From NCBI GenBank assembly GCA_027704905.1, contig JANIIK010000550.1:1-64000 (forward strand): DNA of 64,000 nt. The letters run 5' to 3'. The position numbers and the translations under genes were made by a program. Shown one piece after another: positions 1-10,459 of this stretch; the stretch's first letter is position 1; each line of letters begins with the position of its first letter. This DNA comes from Muraenolepis orangiensis. Taxonomy: Eukaryota > Chordata > Actinopteri > Gadiformes > Muraenolepididae. The notes beneath the pieces are model-generated. The model was not told where the DNA came from. It did no database searches and was given only the letters and a program-made list of their open reading frames with translations.

Positions 1-1421
1 AGGAAGCTATAATACACTTCTGTCAGAAATAAAGCTTTTTGGAGGAACTGACAGCACTGCAAGCCAATGGTTCTGTCAAGAAGAACAGCTCACTGTACAG
101 ACTTGATCCAGTGCTTGAAAATGGTATCTTGAGAGTTGGGGGACGATTGAACTAAATGGCAATGCCAGAAGAAATGAAACACGCAGTAATTCTTCCCAAG
201 AATGTCTCCCATATCATTCTCCGAAGTATCCATAACAAGGTTGGTCACAGCGGCAGAAATCACATGTCAAGATTGAGGCAAAAATACTGGATTCCCTCTG
301 CGAACGCTCTGGCAAGAAGAGTCATATCTGATTGTACTGTATGCCGACGTTTACTCGCTACAGGTGGAGAGCAAAAGATGGCAGATTTACCCAAAGACAG
401 GTTAATACCAGACTTGCCACCATTCTCACATGTGGGGGTCGACTACTTTGGGCCAATTGAAGTAAAAAGAGGAAGGACTATGCTGAAAAGATATGGAGTC
501 ATTTTTCCGTGCCTCGCCAGCCGAGCGATACATTTAGAAGTGGCTCATTCGTTGCATACGGATTCTTGTATTAATGCATTCCGACGTTTCATCAGTAGAA
601 GAGGCCAAGTGGTTGGAATAAGATCTGACAACGGGACCAACCATGTCTCTACAGAAAAGGAGCTAAAGAGAGCCTTAAAGGAGTGGAATCATGTTCAAAT
701 AGCACAAGCCCTACAGCAAAGGAATGTGAAGTGGACCTTTAATCCTCCGTATGGAGCCCATCATGGTGGAATATGGGAGAGATTAATCCGTCTGGTCAAG
801 AAAACTCTATTATCAGTCACTAAGCAACAAACTCTTGATGATGAACACCTCTCAACTATCATGTGTGAAGTGGAAGCCATTTTGAACAGTCGTCCACTGA
901 CAACTGTCTCAAACGACCAGAGTGATTTGGAAGCTCTTACTCCTAACCATCTTCTTCAGCTTAAGGTCCAGCCTGTTCTGCCACATGGGATGTTTAACCC
1001 AAATTACCTGTACGCTAGGCGCCGTTGGAGGCAAGTTCAGTACATCTCGGATCTGTTCTGGACCAGATGGGTGAAGGAATATCTTCCACTTCTCCAAGAA
1101 AGGCAGCGATGGAATAGAACCAGGAGAAACTTCACAAAAGGAGACGTTGTTCTGATCATAGACTCAATGCACCCCGTGGGTCCTGGGTCATGGCAAGAGT
1201 CCTGGAGACGCGCCCTGGATCCAGAGGATTGGTGCGCAGCGTACTCCTAAAAAAACAGAACTAACACGTTGGAACGACCAATCAGGACAAGTGGAGGCCA
1301 GGACCCAGTCAAGCTTATTTGTGTTTAGAACTATGATATGAAATTGGAATTGGTTATGTCGGTAGCTTCTTTAATATATTTTTGTAATTGTGTTAGTTTA
1401 GTGCACAATTAGGGGCCGGTG
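1..1421 (+). pseudogene. BEL/Pao pol 3' end (integrase), decayed
   Basis: This is the 3' part of a BEL/Pao polyprotein. The frame reads from base 3 through the linker before integrase, the H2C2 zinc-binding region, the DDE core (motifs GVDYFGP, SDNGTN and HHGGIWERL) and the start of the DUF5641-type tail (YLPLLQERQRW). It aligns closely to the integrase of the intact element at 12818-20683. It is broken: in-frame stops at about 30-32 (TAA) and at 153-155 (TAA, where the intact copy has Ser), and a frameshift near 1170-1190 that garbles the last residues before the stop at 1250. The longest open stretch is 156-1250. The 5' part lies outside the window. A purine-rich tract at about 1410-1420 abuts the LTR. 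Family assignment is secure. Activity is excluded by the stops. Confidence 0.88.
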
Positions 1422-1557
1422 TGTAGAAGCAGAAACCCGACTTGTAGAATTTCTATATGTTTGGTGTCATATTTATGTTTGAACTCTAGGGGGCACACCA
1501 CCTCTATTATAAGTAACCTTGCTGATCAGTGTAATCCATGCACCTGTTAAGGAGACA
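1422..1557 (+). repeat. Truncated 3' LTR of the BEL/Pao element
   Basis: Begins TGTAGAAGCAG directly after the purine-rich tract and matches the first ~135 bp of the LTR at 60051 almost base for base. Homology stops at GGAGACA, where a different sequence starting CAGTGGCGG takes over, so the rest of the LTR is missing. Confidence 0.8.
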
Positions 1558-1627
1558 GTGGCGGCTGGCCCATAGGGGGCGATGGGGCGCCGCCCCCCCC
1601 TAAACCACACGCACAAACAAAATATTA

Positions 1628-1658
<31 letters not shown>

Positions 1659-2027
1659 TTGTCAATATGTGTGTGTTTAAAATATGGAATGCACCCAGAA
1701 ATATGTATAAAATATGATTTTAAAATAATTTGCGCAACATAATATGCTTTTCCTAGTACACATATGCCTAGTACACTGCAGCCTTAAGGGCGCATTTGTA
1801 TGACGATGCTGCTGGGGCGCTTTTCAAATCGCCCCACGGAGGCGGGTCTCTGTAGCAGTTTAGCCAATTGCTGATTCAAGATATAAACGAGTGACATAAA
1901 ATGTAGCCAATCAGCGTCCTCAAAACGTCTTCCCGTGGGGCGCTTTTCAAATCGCCCCACGGAAGACGTCATTTGTGTGCGTCACAGTGTACTACTAGGA
2001 AAAGCATATTATGCTGTCTCTGCGGGC
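1556..2027. repeat. Unclassified composite repeat with internal inverted segments
   Basis: Starts CAGTGGCGGCTGG, a terminus like those of hAT-type elements, followed by a C-run and an AT microsatellite (about 1635-1660). The segment at 1737-1766 recurs inverted at about 1985-2012. Between them, two copies (about 1813 and 1935) of a motif whose ends GTGGGGCG and CGCCCCAC are perfect reverse complements around a 10-nt loop. This looks like a foldback or MITE-type insertion. No coding capacity is visible. Confidence 0.5.
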
Positions 2028-2166
2028 ACACACGCACAGACGCACACTCACACACAGACACACACATGCACGCACAATATATATATATGTGTCGATATAT
2101 ATATATTTTGATAGTTTTCGTGAGTGATTTAAACAAGCAGGTATATATATATATATATATATATCA
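2028..2166. repeat. CA/CACGCA and AT microsatellites
   Basis: Imperfect CA-type dinucleotides (about 2028-2080) followed by two AT runs (about 2080-2105 and 2143-2165). They replace the 3' flank that other CALHM copies have here. Confidence 0.85.
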
Positions 2167-2678
2167 CTACATATATGTCACTAAATCCTCCTTCTTCTGC
2201 ACACAGCACTGTATGATCCCATATACCATGAGTCCCACACAGATGGATATCAGAAGGATAATACCTATACCCTGTGAAAGGAAAAGGAGAGTTACCCATA
2301 CAATTATTAAATGGTATCAGGATGTACTATTTGGTCATTAAGCAGACACTGTTATTCAAAGTAACTCACAGTTGACAAAAATACAGGGCATTAAGGAGCA
2401 TGCTCGTCATCTCGAATAACGCAAGATTGCCAACAGGTAGACTACAGACATGTTTGGACCGTTTTGTAGGATACGGTCACAGGATACATGACAGGAGGGA
2501 TAACGAAGAACGCAGATGAAAACACTCCGTTCCTTGTGGGCCTGCAAGGACACTGAAACTCCAACTCCACCAGCTTCTCTAGTCCCATGAGGATAAAGCT
2601 AAAAGCTACGTTTGACATCACAGGACTGTTGGTAAGCTTATTCCTCAGCCAGGTAAGCCATTGTCGTTTACTTGCCAT
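2167..2678 (-). pseudogene. CALHM-like copy A, internally deleted
   Basis: Exon 1 starts at ATG 2678 and matches the other copies for 64 codons (to about 2487), including the first transmembrane stretch and the FQCPC motif. It then runs into intron/SINE sequence, so the second half of exon 1 (TM3 and two of the four conserved cysteines) and the splice donor are deleted. Exon 2 is recognisable at 2167-2271: acceptor CACAG, a hydrophobic TM4 segment, then a short tail ending in a TAG at 2167-2169. Neighbours: BEL remnant upstream, GT-rich 5' flank towards 3000. A calcium homeostasis modulator-like channel gene by homology, but not functional. Confidence 0.82.
2333..2460 (-). mobile_element. SINE fragment in CALHM A intron
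   Basis: Tail part of the same SINE that sits complete in the introns of copies B to E. The tRNA-like head has been removed by the deletion that fused intron and exon 1. Confidence 0.7.
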
Positions 2679-2699
2679 AATAAACTGACCAGAACATAA

Positions 2700-3022
2700 A
2701 TAGTGCTGAAGTGCATTAGCACCAGGAAGTATTACGTAACGGCCCGGGGGGCGTGGCCGCCATTTAGCCGCGAAAGTGGCGAGAGGAAACTGGGGGTTGT
2801 GGGTAATATGGGTTTCGGGTTATGTTCTCTTGTGTTCTGTTGGGTTACAGAACATATGTGGGTTAATTAATGATGGGTGTGTGTGTGTGTGTGTGCGTGT
2901 GTGCGTGTGTGCGTGTGTGTGTGTGTGTTCGCCAGCTTTGGTGAGAGTGTCGGTTCAGGAAGTGGTGTGTCATTGCTGTTTCCTGGGTGGTTAATGAATG
3001 CTGACTCTGGGGTGGAGAGGTG
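2700..3022. promoter_or_regulatory. Shared CALHM/UGT 5' flank with GC motif and GT microsatellite
   Basis: Contains TTACGTAA (2732-2739, a palindromic bZIP-type site), an ETS-like AGGAAGT, a GC-rich block at 2741-2779 with GGGCGTGG (KLF/Sp type) and CCGCCATTT (YY1 type), and an imperfect GT/GC microsatellite at 2876-2928. The same order occurs upstream of the other CALHM copies, with differences noted under findings. Site names are motif matches only. Confidence 0.5.
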
Positions 3023-4230
3023 CACGGGACTAGTGATGGGAATTCCGGCTCTTTTGAGTGAGCTGGCTCATTTGGCTCGGCTCACCAAGAAGAGCCGGCT
3101 CTTTCGGCTCCCAAACGGCTCTTCTATTTTACCACATATACCTTTTATAATTCAATCAAATTTAGCCCTATTTTGACTAATTATTTATATGTGTACACAT
3201 ATATCACTTAAATTATTCAATACATCCTTTGTACTGAAGTATTCAAAAGTACAAATTTTTATTTTAATATAAATGATTTGCTGTGGCCAATTGTTTTCAT
3301 TGCATTTCCAGACCCTTGTAACTCTGATACCACCCAATGAATGCACTGACTTGCTTGTAGAACCACGCTACACAAAGCAGATAGCAACACCTAGAACAAC
3401 TTAAGCATAGACATTTAAAAAAAGGACAGCTACTGTATTTTTGTATATTTGACATTTTTATTTAAACAAAAAGCCCTAACAAAACAGCAGGGCTCTATTT
3501 CAGTATAAACTATAGAACAAAAGACAGCAACAGCTGACATAAAATCTTAAAAAATATAAATAATCATAAATAAATAACATAATGAAAATAAATATATTGC
3601 AATGCTAAAAACAGCAGCAAATAACAGTCTGTCATAAAAAAACCATAATAAAAATAAATGTATTGTAGTGTGCAAAACAGCAGTATAAAACAGTCTCTAA
3701 TGAACTTACCACCGTCAACTATCAAACTGTAACATTTTCTTCTTCTTTTCAGGGCAGATTGGCATTGAGGAAGAGGAAGTGCCTCAGCTTAGAGGGTTGA
3801 TCCGGTTTCTTCTCTCTGTTATTATCTGCCCTGTTTTAAAACATACATTGGATTGAGAGCATGTGTGAAGCTTCGGAATCCCTTGTCCTCCACAATGGAA
3901 AATGGTTGGAAATCACTTGCAATCATTTTGGCCAATTCTTCATCCACTATGTTCTGTCTAGCTGGGGTCATTCACTGCCTTTGATATAAATTGGCTTATT
4001 GAGGTCTGTGTAGCTGTTGGTGTTTGGGTACCTGACGCATGGGGGGTAGATCCTGTAGCTGCAGCAGCAACAGGTGGAGTAGACACACTGGCAGAAGCAG
4101 GCAGTCTGCCTTTTTTCTTCCAACTGAACTGTTGGATGCACAGTTCTCAAGTGCCTGTGGAGGTGGTTTGTGGACCCTGCTCTATATGAGAGGTTCATGT
4201 TGCAAATTCTGCATTCTGCCTTTGTGTTTG

Positions 4231-5364
4231 TGAAGCGGGGTGAAATGACAGGTATGAATGAGTGGGCGTTGCTAAGAGGGGAGTTGCGTGAATGAGTTTG
4301 TGCGTACGTCTATCTGCTTCTCCACAGGTGTTCTCAATCGCTCCCATGATTGGGAGAGTAGAAATGCCGGTGCTGCCGTTCTACAGGGGGGCTTTTCTTC
4401 CACGTACCTGGGGGAAGCAGAGGGCTCGAACGACGGAGACGGGCCGACGATTCTACATCAAACCGCACCAGAGATCTTCTTACAAACGCCTCAATTCATC
4501 GCAGCAAAGCGCGCACTGGACTGGGCCAGCCGACCATGCAGCGTGGAGATTAGCAGAGACCTAACCTGCAACGCTATCAACTCATCACAGCAAAGGGAAG
4601 TCCTACTAACATGGCTTGTGTGTGACTTGAACAACGCCAGTGTTTGCCTGCTTATTGTGTGTGTCTGGCGGCGGATCTTGCCTTCCCCTCCTCCTACCCG
4701 CAGCACACCGGACCAGCCAACCATCGTGGAGCGTCGGGCTACGATTTAGGATTTCGGGAACGACCGACACCTATCTACGGACGCCTATCGCGAACGCCCC
4801 GCTCCTTGGACTTCCACCGAGAGTCACAGGACCGAGCGACGTCACTGACACTGACGTGCTGGGATTCCTCTCACCCCTCCCCCGATTGGACGAGACTGTG
4901 GGTTGGGCCTTGAGGGGACGGCGTTATCCAAGCGAACTATCCTCCCTATCAGGTTTAGTAGTTGTAGGTGTAACCATATGGTTGTGGGACCAGTGTAGTC
5001 AGCTGCAGCTGTGTGTTGTGTTTTGCATGCCTTACTGGGTACAGCCTACAGCCTACCCCATACTTGTTTGCAGTTTAGTTGCAGTGGTACAGTTTTGCGG
5101 TGGTGCGTTTTGCGGTGTGGTTGTAGTGAGAAGGTTTACTGGATGCGGTGTAATTTTAGAGCAGCAGTACTCGGACTCTCCATCAGGGGGAGCCAAAGTG
5201 GACTACCCTGGCTTAGAGATTGAGTTTATACTTTTTGATATTGTGCTCGCCCCGATCATGGGGAATGTGTTTTAAAAGAAGTTGTAATAAAATTATTGTT
5301 AAATATATATCGCCTCCTCTTGTTGTGTAACTCAAGGGTCATTATTATAACCTGTACCGTTACA
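4231..5364 (+). repeat. Gypsy 5' LTR
   Basis: Begins TGAAGCGGGG and ends GTTACA (TG...CA) just before the primer-binding region. A polyadenylation-like AATAAA lies at about 5287. Length 1134 bp. The first 222 bp are repeated in the 3' LTR. Confidence 0.8.
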
Positions 5365-5405
5365 TTTTTGGCGTTGTCGGCAGGGTCCTTGACCTACATA
5401 GCAAG

Positions 5406-6413
5406 ATGGTTGACGATGCTGGCGGGCGGCCACAGGGAGCAGTAGTTATGCCGTGGTTTATGGGTGGGCCTTGGGTGCCCAGGTTTGATGGAAGGGAGTC
5501 ATCAAAGTTTTTAGAGTGGAAAACTCAGATTGTGGCATGTATTCGAGCCCAGGGGCTGAATGTACAGCAAAAGGTAGATTTTGTGCTGAGCGCCTTAGAT
5601 GGAGATGCCAAAAGAGAAGTGGCGCTGTTGGTTGCAGAAGAGCGCAACACTGACGCTAAGATCTTGGAGGAGCTAGAGAAGCTATATGGGGGACAGAAGT
5701 CGGTAGCACAGCTGCGAGTAAAGTTCTTTAACTGCAAACAAGAACCTGGAGAGGAAGTGAAGGAATTCACCCTCCGGCTGCGGGAACTGCACCACGGTTG
5801 GAGAGCTCAAGACCCACACGAGGGGTCGGACGATGAGCTACTACGGACTCAATTCACCATGGGTCTGAGACCCATACCCATGAAACAAGAGCTACAGCGG
5901 CAGCTCAGGAGGAACTCGACGACTACCTTCACAGAAGCTTGTCGGGAGGCAAGAGCACTGGAACGAGAGTTAGCAGGGTCTGAAGAAGCTCAAGCCTGCC
6001 CCGTTTTTGCCCCTGCATCTAAGAGAGCCCCACCAACAACCCCTGATTGGCAGCAGATCAAAGAAGACTTGCGGACAGAGCTGCGCCAAGAGCTGCGCCA
6101 AGAGCTTAAAGAACAGCTGGCCCTCCTGAGTAAGTCTGTGGTAGACGAGCTACAGGAACGCCTGAGCGCGGCACAAATTGCCACACCTCCATCCGCCGCC
6201 GCAGCCCCTCAACCACTCTGGCGCCCGCAACCGAACAACCCCCAACGTCAGCGCCTGGAGTCGGCGCCTCCGGGGCTATCGCACTACCAGTGGGACGGCC
6301 AAGGCCGTGTAATCTGCCGTGACTGCGGGGAAGCCGGACACATCCAACGGTTCTGCCCTCGCCGGCAGCCACAACAGGATTTTCGGCAACCCCGGTCACA
6401 ACAGGGCAAGTGA
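5406..6413 (+). CDS. gag: Gypsy Gag (capsid and nucleocapsid)
   Basis: 335 aa. The N-terminal half has the Gypsy capsid pattern (a PRFDG..S..FLEWK start, then helical repeats), followed by a charged Glu/Arg/Gln-rich coiled stretch around residues 215-255 with a short tandem repeat, and one CCHC zinc knuckle at about residues 303-316 (CRDCGEAGHIQRFC). The ATG lies about 40 bp after the LTR and primer-binding region. The TGA stop at 6411-6413 overlaps the pol frame, which lies in -1 relative to gag, as expected for frameshifting or a short overlap. I could not identify a convincing slippery heptamer. The frame is uninterrupted. Confidence 0.9.
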   Translation: MVDDAGGRPQGAVVMPWFMGGPWVPRFDGRESSKFLEWKTQIVACIRAQGLNVQQKVDFVLSALDGDAKREVALLVAEERNTDAKILEELEKLYGGQKSVAQLRVKFFNCKQEPGEEVKEFTLRLRELHHGWRAQDPHEGSDDELLRTQFTMGLRPIPMKQELQRQLRRNSTTTFTEACREARALERELAGSEEAQACPVFAPASKRAPPTTPDWQQIKEDLRTELRQELRQELKEQLALLSKSVVDELQERLSAAQIATPPSAAAAPQPLWRPQPNNPQRQRLESAPPGLSHYQWDGQGRVICRDCGEAGHIQRFCPRRQPQQDFRQPRSQQGK

Positions 6414-9400
6414 ACCGGGAGGGGCCCCCTATTGCGCCCCCACAAAGGCCCGCCATGGTAGGAAGATGCCCGGAAATTGAAGTGACTGTCCAGGGGAAGA
6501 CAATTCCATGCATCCTTGACACTGGTTCACAAGTCACACTCATGAGCCAAACGTTGTTTCAGCGGCACTTTGGTGAAGAATGCATAAACGACCCCGACCG
6601 CATATCATGGCTGGCCTTGAAAGCAGCCAATGGACTTAACATCCCTTACGTGGGTTACGCCGTACTTGATTTCAACATTGGGGGTATAGAGGTGAAGAAA
6701 AAGGGGGTGGTTATTGTTCGCGACGACTGCATCAATACCGAGTATGGGTTGCTGGGAATGAATGTAGTAACGGATTGCTGGGCCAGTATTTTTCAGGGTG
6801 GGCACCCTGGGGCTGCAGCCTTTAAATCTGTCTTCTCCCCCTCTGCAGAGAAGTTGTGGGACGTGGCCTTTGCGGCCTGCCAGAGGGCTGAGGCCTCAAC
6901 CACTCGAGTGGAACTACAGGGGGTGGCCAGACTACAGCGACAGCCCCCAGTGATGCTGCCTCCCTCAACAGAGACAATTATCTGGGCCCAGGTACCACAA
7001 GCTGCTGGCCTGGCAGATTGCCCTGTTCTACTGGAGGATCTGGACGGCTACGGTCGGAAATGGCGGGTGGCTAGGTCACTGGCCTGGACCCGAGGGGGGA
7101 GAGTCCCCCTACGCATCTGCAACCCGAACCCTTTCCCCCTTGAACTGCCCCAACGGTGCCCCCTAGCCACCGTTACCCAAATCGACCAGCACGAGATTAG
7201 GGGGAGGACGACCCTGATGCTGCGCAGCACTGGCCCCCAGGCGATTGAGGTGGACGTCCACCACACTGCACAGACTCCAAGTGGGGACCACCCAGCCCTG
7301 GCTCTAAAGGGTGACTGCCTGGATGGGGATCAGCAAGCCCAGCTGGAAGTCCTGCTACGGAGGTGGTCGCACGTATTTGCCACACACGATGAAGATTTTG
7401 GGAGGACAGCAATCATCACTCACCAGATCCCGACGGGCACGGCTCCCCCGATACGGGAACGCTACCGCCCCGTTCCCCCAAATCTCTACCCAGAACTCCG
7501 GTCACTGCTGCAGAGTATGCTGGACAGTGGGGTCGTGAGGGAGAGCTCGAGCCCTTGGGCTGCCCCAGTGGTCCTCATCAGGAAGAAGGATGGGTCTTGG
7601 AGGTTCTGCGTGGATTACCGCAAATTAAACGCAGTGACCCACAAAGACTCCTTCCCACTGCCACGAATCGAAGAGTCACTCACAAGCCTGTCCAAGTCAG
7701 AATGGTATTCGACCCTCGATTTGGCTAGCGGATATTGGCAGGTGGAAGTGGCGACAGAAGATCAGGAGAAGACCGCCTTCACCACACCCTTTGGCCTCTA
7801 CCAATTTGACAGGATGCCATTCGGCCTCTGCAACGCCCCGGCCACGTTTCAGAGACTCATGCAGCGCTGCTTGGGGGCCCAGGTCTATGACCATCTTCTC
7901 ATCTACCTCGATGATGTAATCGTCTACTCCCCCAACTTCGCTGCACACCTGCAACACTTGGAACAAGTATTCACTCGTCTCGACGGCCACGGCTTAAAGC
8001 TTCAACCACGCAAGTGCCACTTGTTCCAGAAGAAGGTGACTTACCTTGGGCATATAGTCAGTAGCCAAGGGGTGGCGACGGATCCCGACAAGGCCGCTGT
8101 TGTCCGCGACTGGGCACCACCGACCACAGTCAAGCAGGTGCGGTCCTTTCTTGGCTTTGCGGGCTACTACCGACGATTCATCCAGGGATTCTCCAAGATA
8201 GCAGCCCCACTCCACCAGCTCCTCCAAGGTCAAGCCAATAGGCCCTCCGCCCCCATCCACTGGACGACCGATTGCCAGGTGGCCTTTGACAAGTTGAAGC
8301 AGGCCCTTCTCAGCGCCCCCATCCTGGCATACGCAGACTTCCATCTCCCATTCCGGCTGTACACAGACGCTAGCCTGGATGGTCTCGGGGCCGTCCTGTC
8401 CCAGGTCCAAGATGGGAAAGAAAGGGTCATTGCCTATGCCAGTCGTAGTCTCCACCCCGCCGAACGCAACGACCAGAACTACAGCTCCTTTAAGTTAGAA
8501 CTGTTGGCGCTGAAGTGGGCCGTCACTGAGAAGTTCAAGGATTATCTGTGGGGCGCGCAGGTCACCATATTCACCGACAACAACCCGTTGGTCCATCTCC
8601 AAACGGCGAGGCTGGGAGCAACTGAGCAGCGATGGGCAGCCCAACTTGCCAACTACTCATATGAGATCCGGTACCGACCTGGGACGAAGAATCAGAACGC
8701 CGACATCTTGTCACGACTACCAGGGGAGACGACGGGCGCCATGGTGCAAGCCACCATATCCACCTCAACCTGGACCATGGGCCAATCCTCTGAGCGGGAG
8801 CTATGGAGGGAGCGACAGATGGGAGACTCTGACTTTCGGCTTCTCCATGCCTGGATAACCGAAGGTGAGCCTCCCGCACCTATTGATCGTTCAGTTTTGT
8901 CCCCCCAGCTCCGCTGCCTGCTCCGCGAATGGGCCCACCTAGAGCTTGGTGAGGGGATCCTGGTGAGACACGTGACTGAGCCAGACACGGGTGCTCCAGT
9001 GAAACAGATCGTTGTCCCAGAATCCCAAGCTCGTGCCCTGTGGGAGGATTACCACAAGGCGGCAGGCCATCCAAACGGTGACCGAATGATGTCATTGTTA
9101 AGGAGGAGATTCTACTGGACAGGTATGAGCAGAAATGCCCGGGCTTGGTCAGCAGAGTGCATCACTTGTGTGGTAGGGAAAGCGGGTGCACAGCCAAAGG
9201 CACCTCTGTGTTCCATTCCATCCAGCTACCCCTTCGAGACTGTGGCTATAGATTATTTGACCCTCGGACGGCCTGCTGACACTTACCAATACATTCTGGT
9301 CATCACAGATCTGTTCTCTCGCTACGCGCTGGCAGTCCCCACCAAGGACCAGACGGCTCCTACTACGGTGAGAGCCCTCTGGACTGCGCTCATCCTCCCC

Positions 9401-10399
9401 TTCGGCTGTCCAGAACGCATTCTCACGGACCGAGGGGGAGCATTTGAGTCGGCCCTGATGCAGCAACTTTGTGCAATGTATGGCTGCCAGAAGGTGCGAA
9501 CGACCCCCTACCATCCGCAGGGCAACGGGGCCTGCGAAAGGCTCAACCGCACACTCCTCTCGCTACTGAGTACGATCGAAGCCAAGCACCAAGCCCAGTG
9601 GCCAGCCGAGCTACCGGCACTTTTGCAAGCCTTTAACAACACCACCCATGCAAGCACAGGCATGACGCCCCACTACGTCGTCTTCGGCCGTCACGCCAGG
9701 CTCCCAGTGGACATGCTCCATGAAGTCGCACCGCCCCAACAGAGAGACGACCTGGACGGGTGGGTCAAAGGACATCATCAAGCCCTCCTGCAAGCCTATG
9801 CCACAGTTCGCAACAACGTCGAGCGGCGCAACAACTGGAACGAGGAGAACTACAACCGGAACGCACAGAGCTTGCCACTGCTACCAGGAGAGAGGGTGTT
9901 GATGCGGAACTTTCGCCGCCAAGCCCAAGGGAAGCTAGCCCCCCGGTGGCTCCCAACACCTTTTGTGGTGGTTTCCCAGCTACCGGATCGCCCAGTCTTC
10001 GCCATACGACCAGAAGGGAAGGATGGCCCCATCCGAACCATCCACCGCAACAACTTGAGGCCATGCCCAGGAGACTCGCCGACGAGGGACGACCAGGGTA
10101 TGAATCTTCCAGCGAGTAATCCAGATCGTGCTCAACATGGACAACCGCAGCCCGTTTGGCCATACAGGTGGATGGTCCAGCCGCAGCCACCTGCTCCGCC
10201 TCAACACGGCCGTACATCTGGACCACCGAGGCCAATCCAAGGACCACCCTTCCCTCCAGCAATGGCATCGGCTCCGACTACCCCAACTGCCCAGCCTCAG
10301 GAGGCCCCAGAGCACCAACTAGGGGCAGACCAAGGCGATTCACGGCGGTATTCACTCCGCCCCAATCGTGGCAACCCTCCAATACGGTTTTCACCTTAA
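6410..10399 (+). CDS. pol: Gypsy Pol: protease, RT, RNase H, integrase
   Basis: About 1329 aa from a GTG that overlaps the gag stop. The true entry is probably by -1 frameshift, since this frame is also open upstream. Aspartic protease: LDTGS at about residue 36 and a GLLGMN motif. Reverse transcriptase: FCVDYRKLN, LDLASGYWQV and YLDD at about 499. RNase H: YTDAS at about 650 and TDNNPL. Integrase: HHCC zinc module at about 882-920, core aspartates at about 947 and 1006 and glutamate at about 1041, then a GPY/F-type module around 1160-1200. The C-terminal 120 residues are Pro/Gln-rich. No stops or frameshifts, and all catalytic residues are visible. Nucleotide composition is GC-rich compared with the AT-rich surroundings. 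Confidence 0.93.
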   Translation: MNREGPPIAPPQRPAMVGRCPEIEVTVQGKTIPCILDTGSQVTLMSQTLFQRHFGEECINDPDRISWLALKAANGLNIPYVGYAVLDFNIGGIEVKKKGVVIVRDDCINTEYGLLGMNVVTDCWASIFQGGHPGAAAFKSVFSPSAEKLWDVAFAACQRAEASTTRVELQGVARLQRQPPVMLPPSTETIIWAQVPQAAGLADCPVLLEDLDGYGRKWRVARSLAWTRGGRVPLRICNPNPFPLELPQRCPLATVTQIDQHEIRGRTTLMLRSTGPQAIEVDVHHTAQTPSGDHPALALKGDCLDGDQQAQLEVLLRRWSHVFATHDEDFGRTAIITHQIPTGTAPPIRERYRPVPPNLYPELRSLLQSMLDSGVVRESSSPWAAPVVLIRKKDGSWRFCVDYRKLNAVTHKDSFPLPRIEESLTSLSKSEWYSTLDLASGYWQVEVATEDQEKTAFTTPFGLYQFDRMPFGLCNAPATFQRLMQRCLGAQVYDHLLIYLDDVIVYSPNFAAHLQHLEQVFTRLDGHGLKLQPRKCHLFQKKVTYLGHIVSSQGVATDPDKAAVVRDWAPPTTVKQVRSFLGFAGYYRRFIQGFSKIAAPLHQLLQGQANRPSAPIHWTTDCQVAFDKLKQALLSAPILAYADFHLPFRLYTDASLDGLGAVLSQVQDGKERVIAYASRSLHPAERNDQNYSSFKLELLALKWAVTEKFKDYLWGAQVTIFTDNNPLVHLQTARLGATEQRWAAQLANYSYEIRYRPGTKNQNADILSRLPGETTGAMVQATISTSTWTMGQSSERELWRERQMGDSDFRLLHAWITEGEPPAPIDRSVLSPQLRCLLREWAHLELGEGILVRHVTEPDTGAPVKQIVVPESQARALWEDYHKAAGHPNGDRMMSLLRRRFYWTGMSRNARAWSAECITCVVGKAGAQPKAPLCSIPSSYPFETVAIDYLTLGRPADTYQYILVITDLFSRYALAVPTKDQTAPTTVRALWTALILPFGCPERILTDRGGAFESALMQQLCAMYGCQKVRTTPYHPQGNGACERLNRTLLSLLSTIEAKHQAQWPAELPALLQAFNNTTHASTGMTPHYVVFGRHARLPVDMLHEVAPPQQRDDLDGWVKGHHQALLQAYATVRNNVERRNNWNEENYNRNAQSLPLLPGERVLMRNFRRQAQGKLAPRWLPTPFVVVSQLPDRPVFAIRPEGKDGPIRTIHRNNLRPCPGDSPTRDDQGMNLPASNPDRAQHGQPQPVWPYRWMVQPQPPAPPQHGRTSGPPRPIQGPPFPPAMASAPTTPTAQPQEAPEHQLGADQGDSRRYSLRPNRGNPPIRFSP

Positions 10400-10459
10400 G
10401 GGTCGAAACGGACTGACTATAGTCGTGCTCGGGACGACCACGTTTAAAGGGGGGGTGAC

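Noticed and set aside
4288..5275. Overlapping ORFs in the Gypsy 5' LTR (up to 211 codons)
   Set aside because: They lie inside the LTR, differ in frame, and have no recognisable domains; chance frames in GC-rich sequence.
9765..10318. Long antisense ORFs opposite the Gypsy pol C-terminus
   Set aside because: Shadows of the GC-rich, Pro/Gln-rich coding strand.
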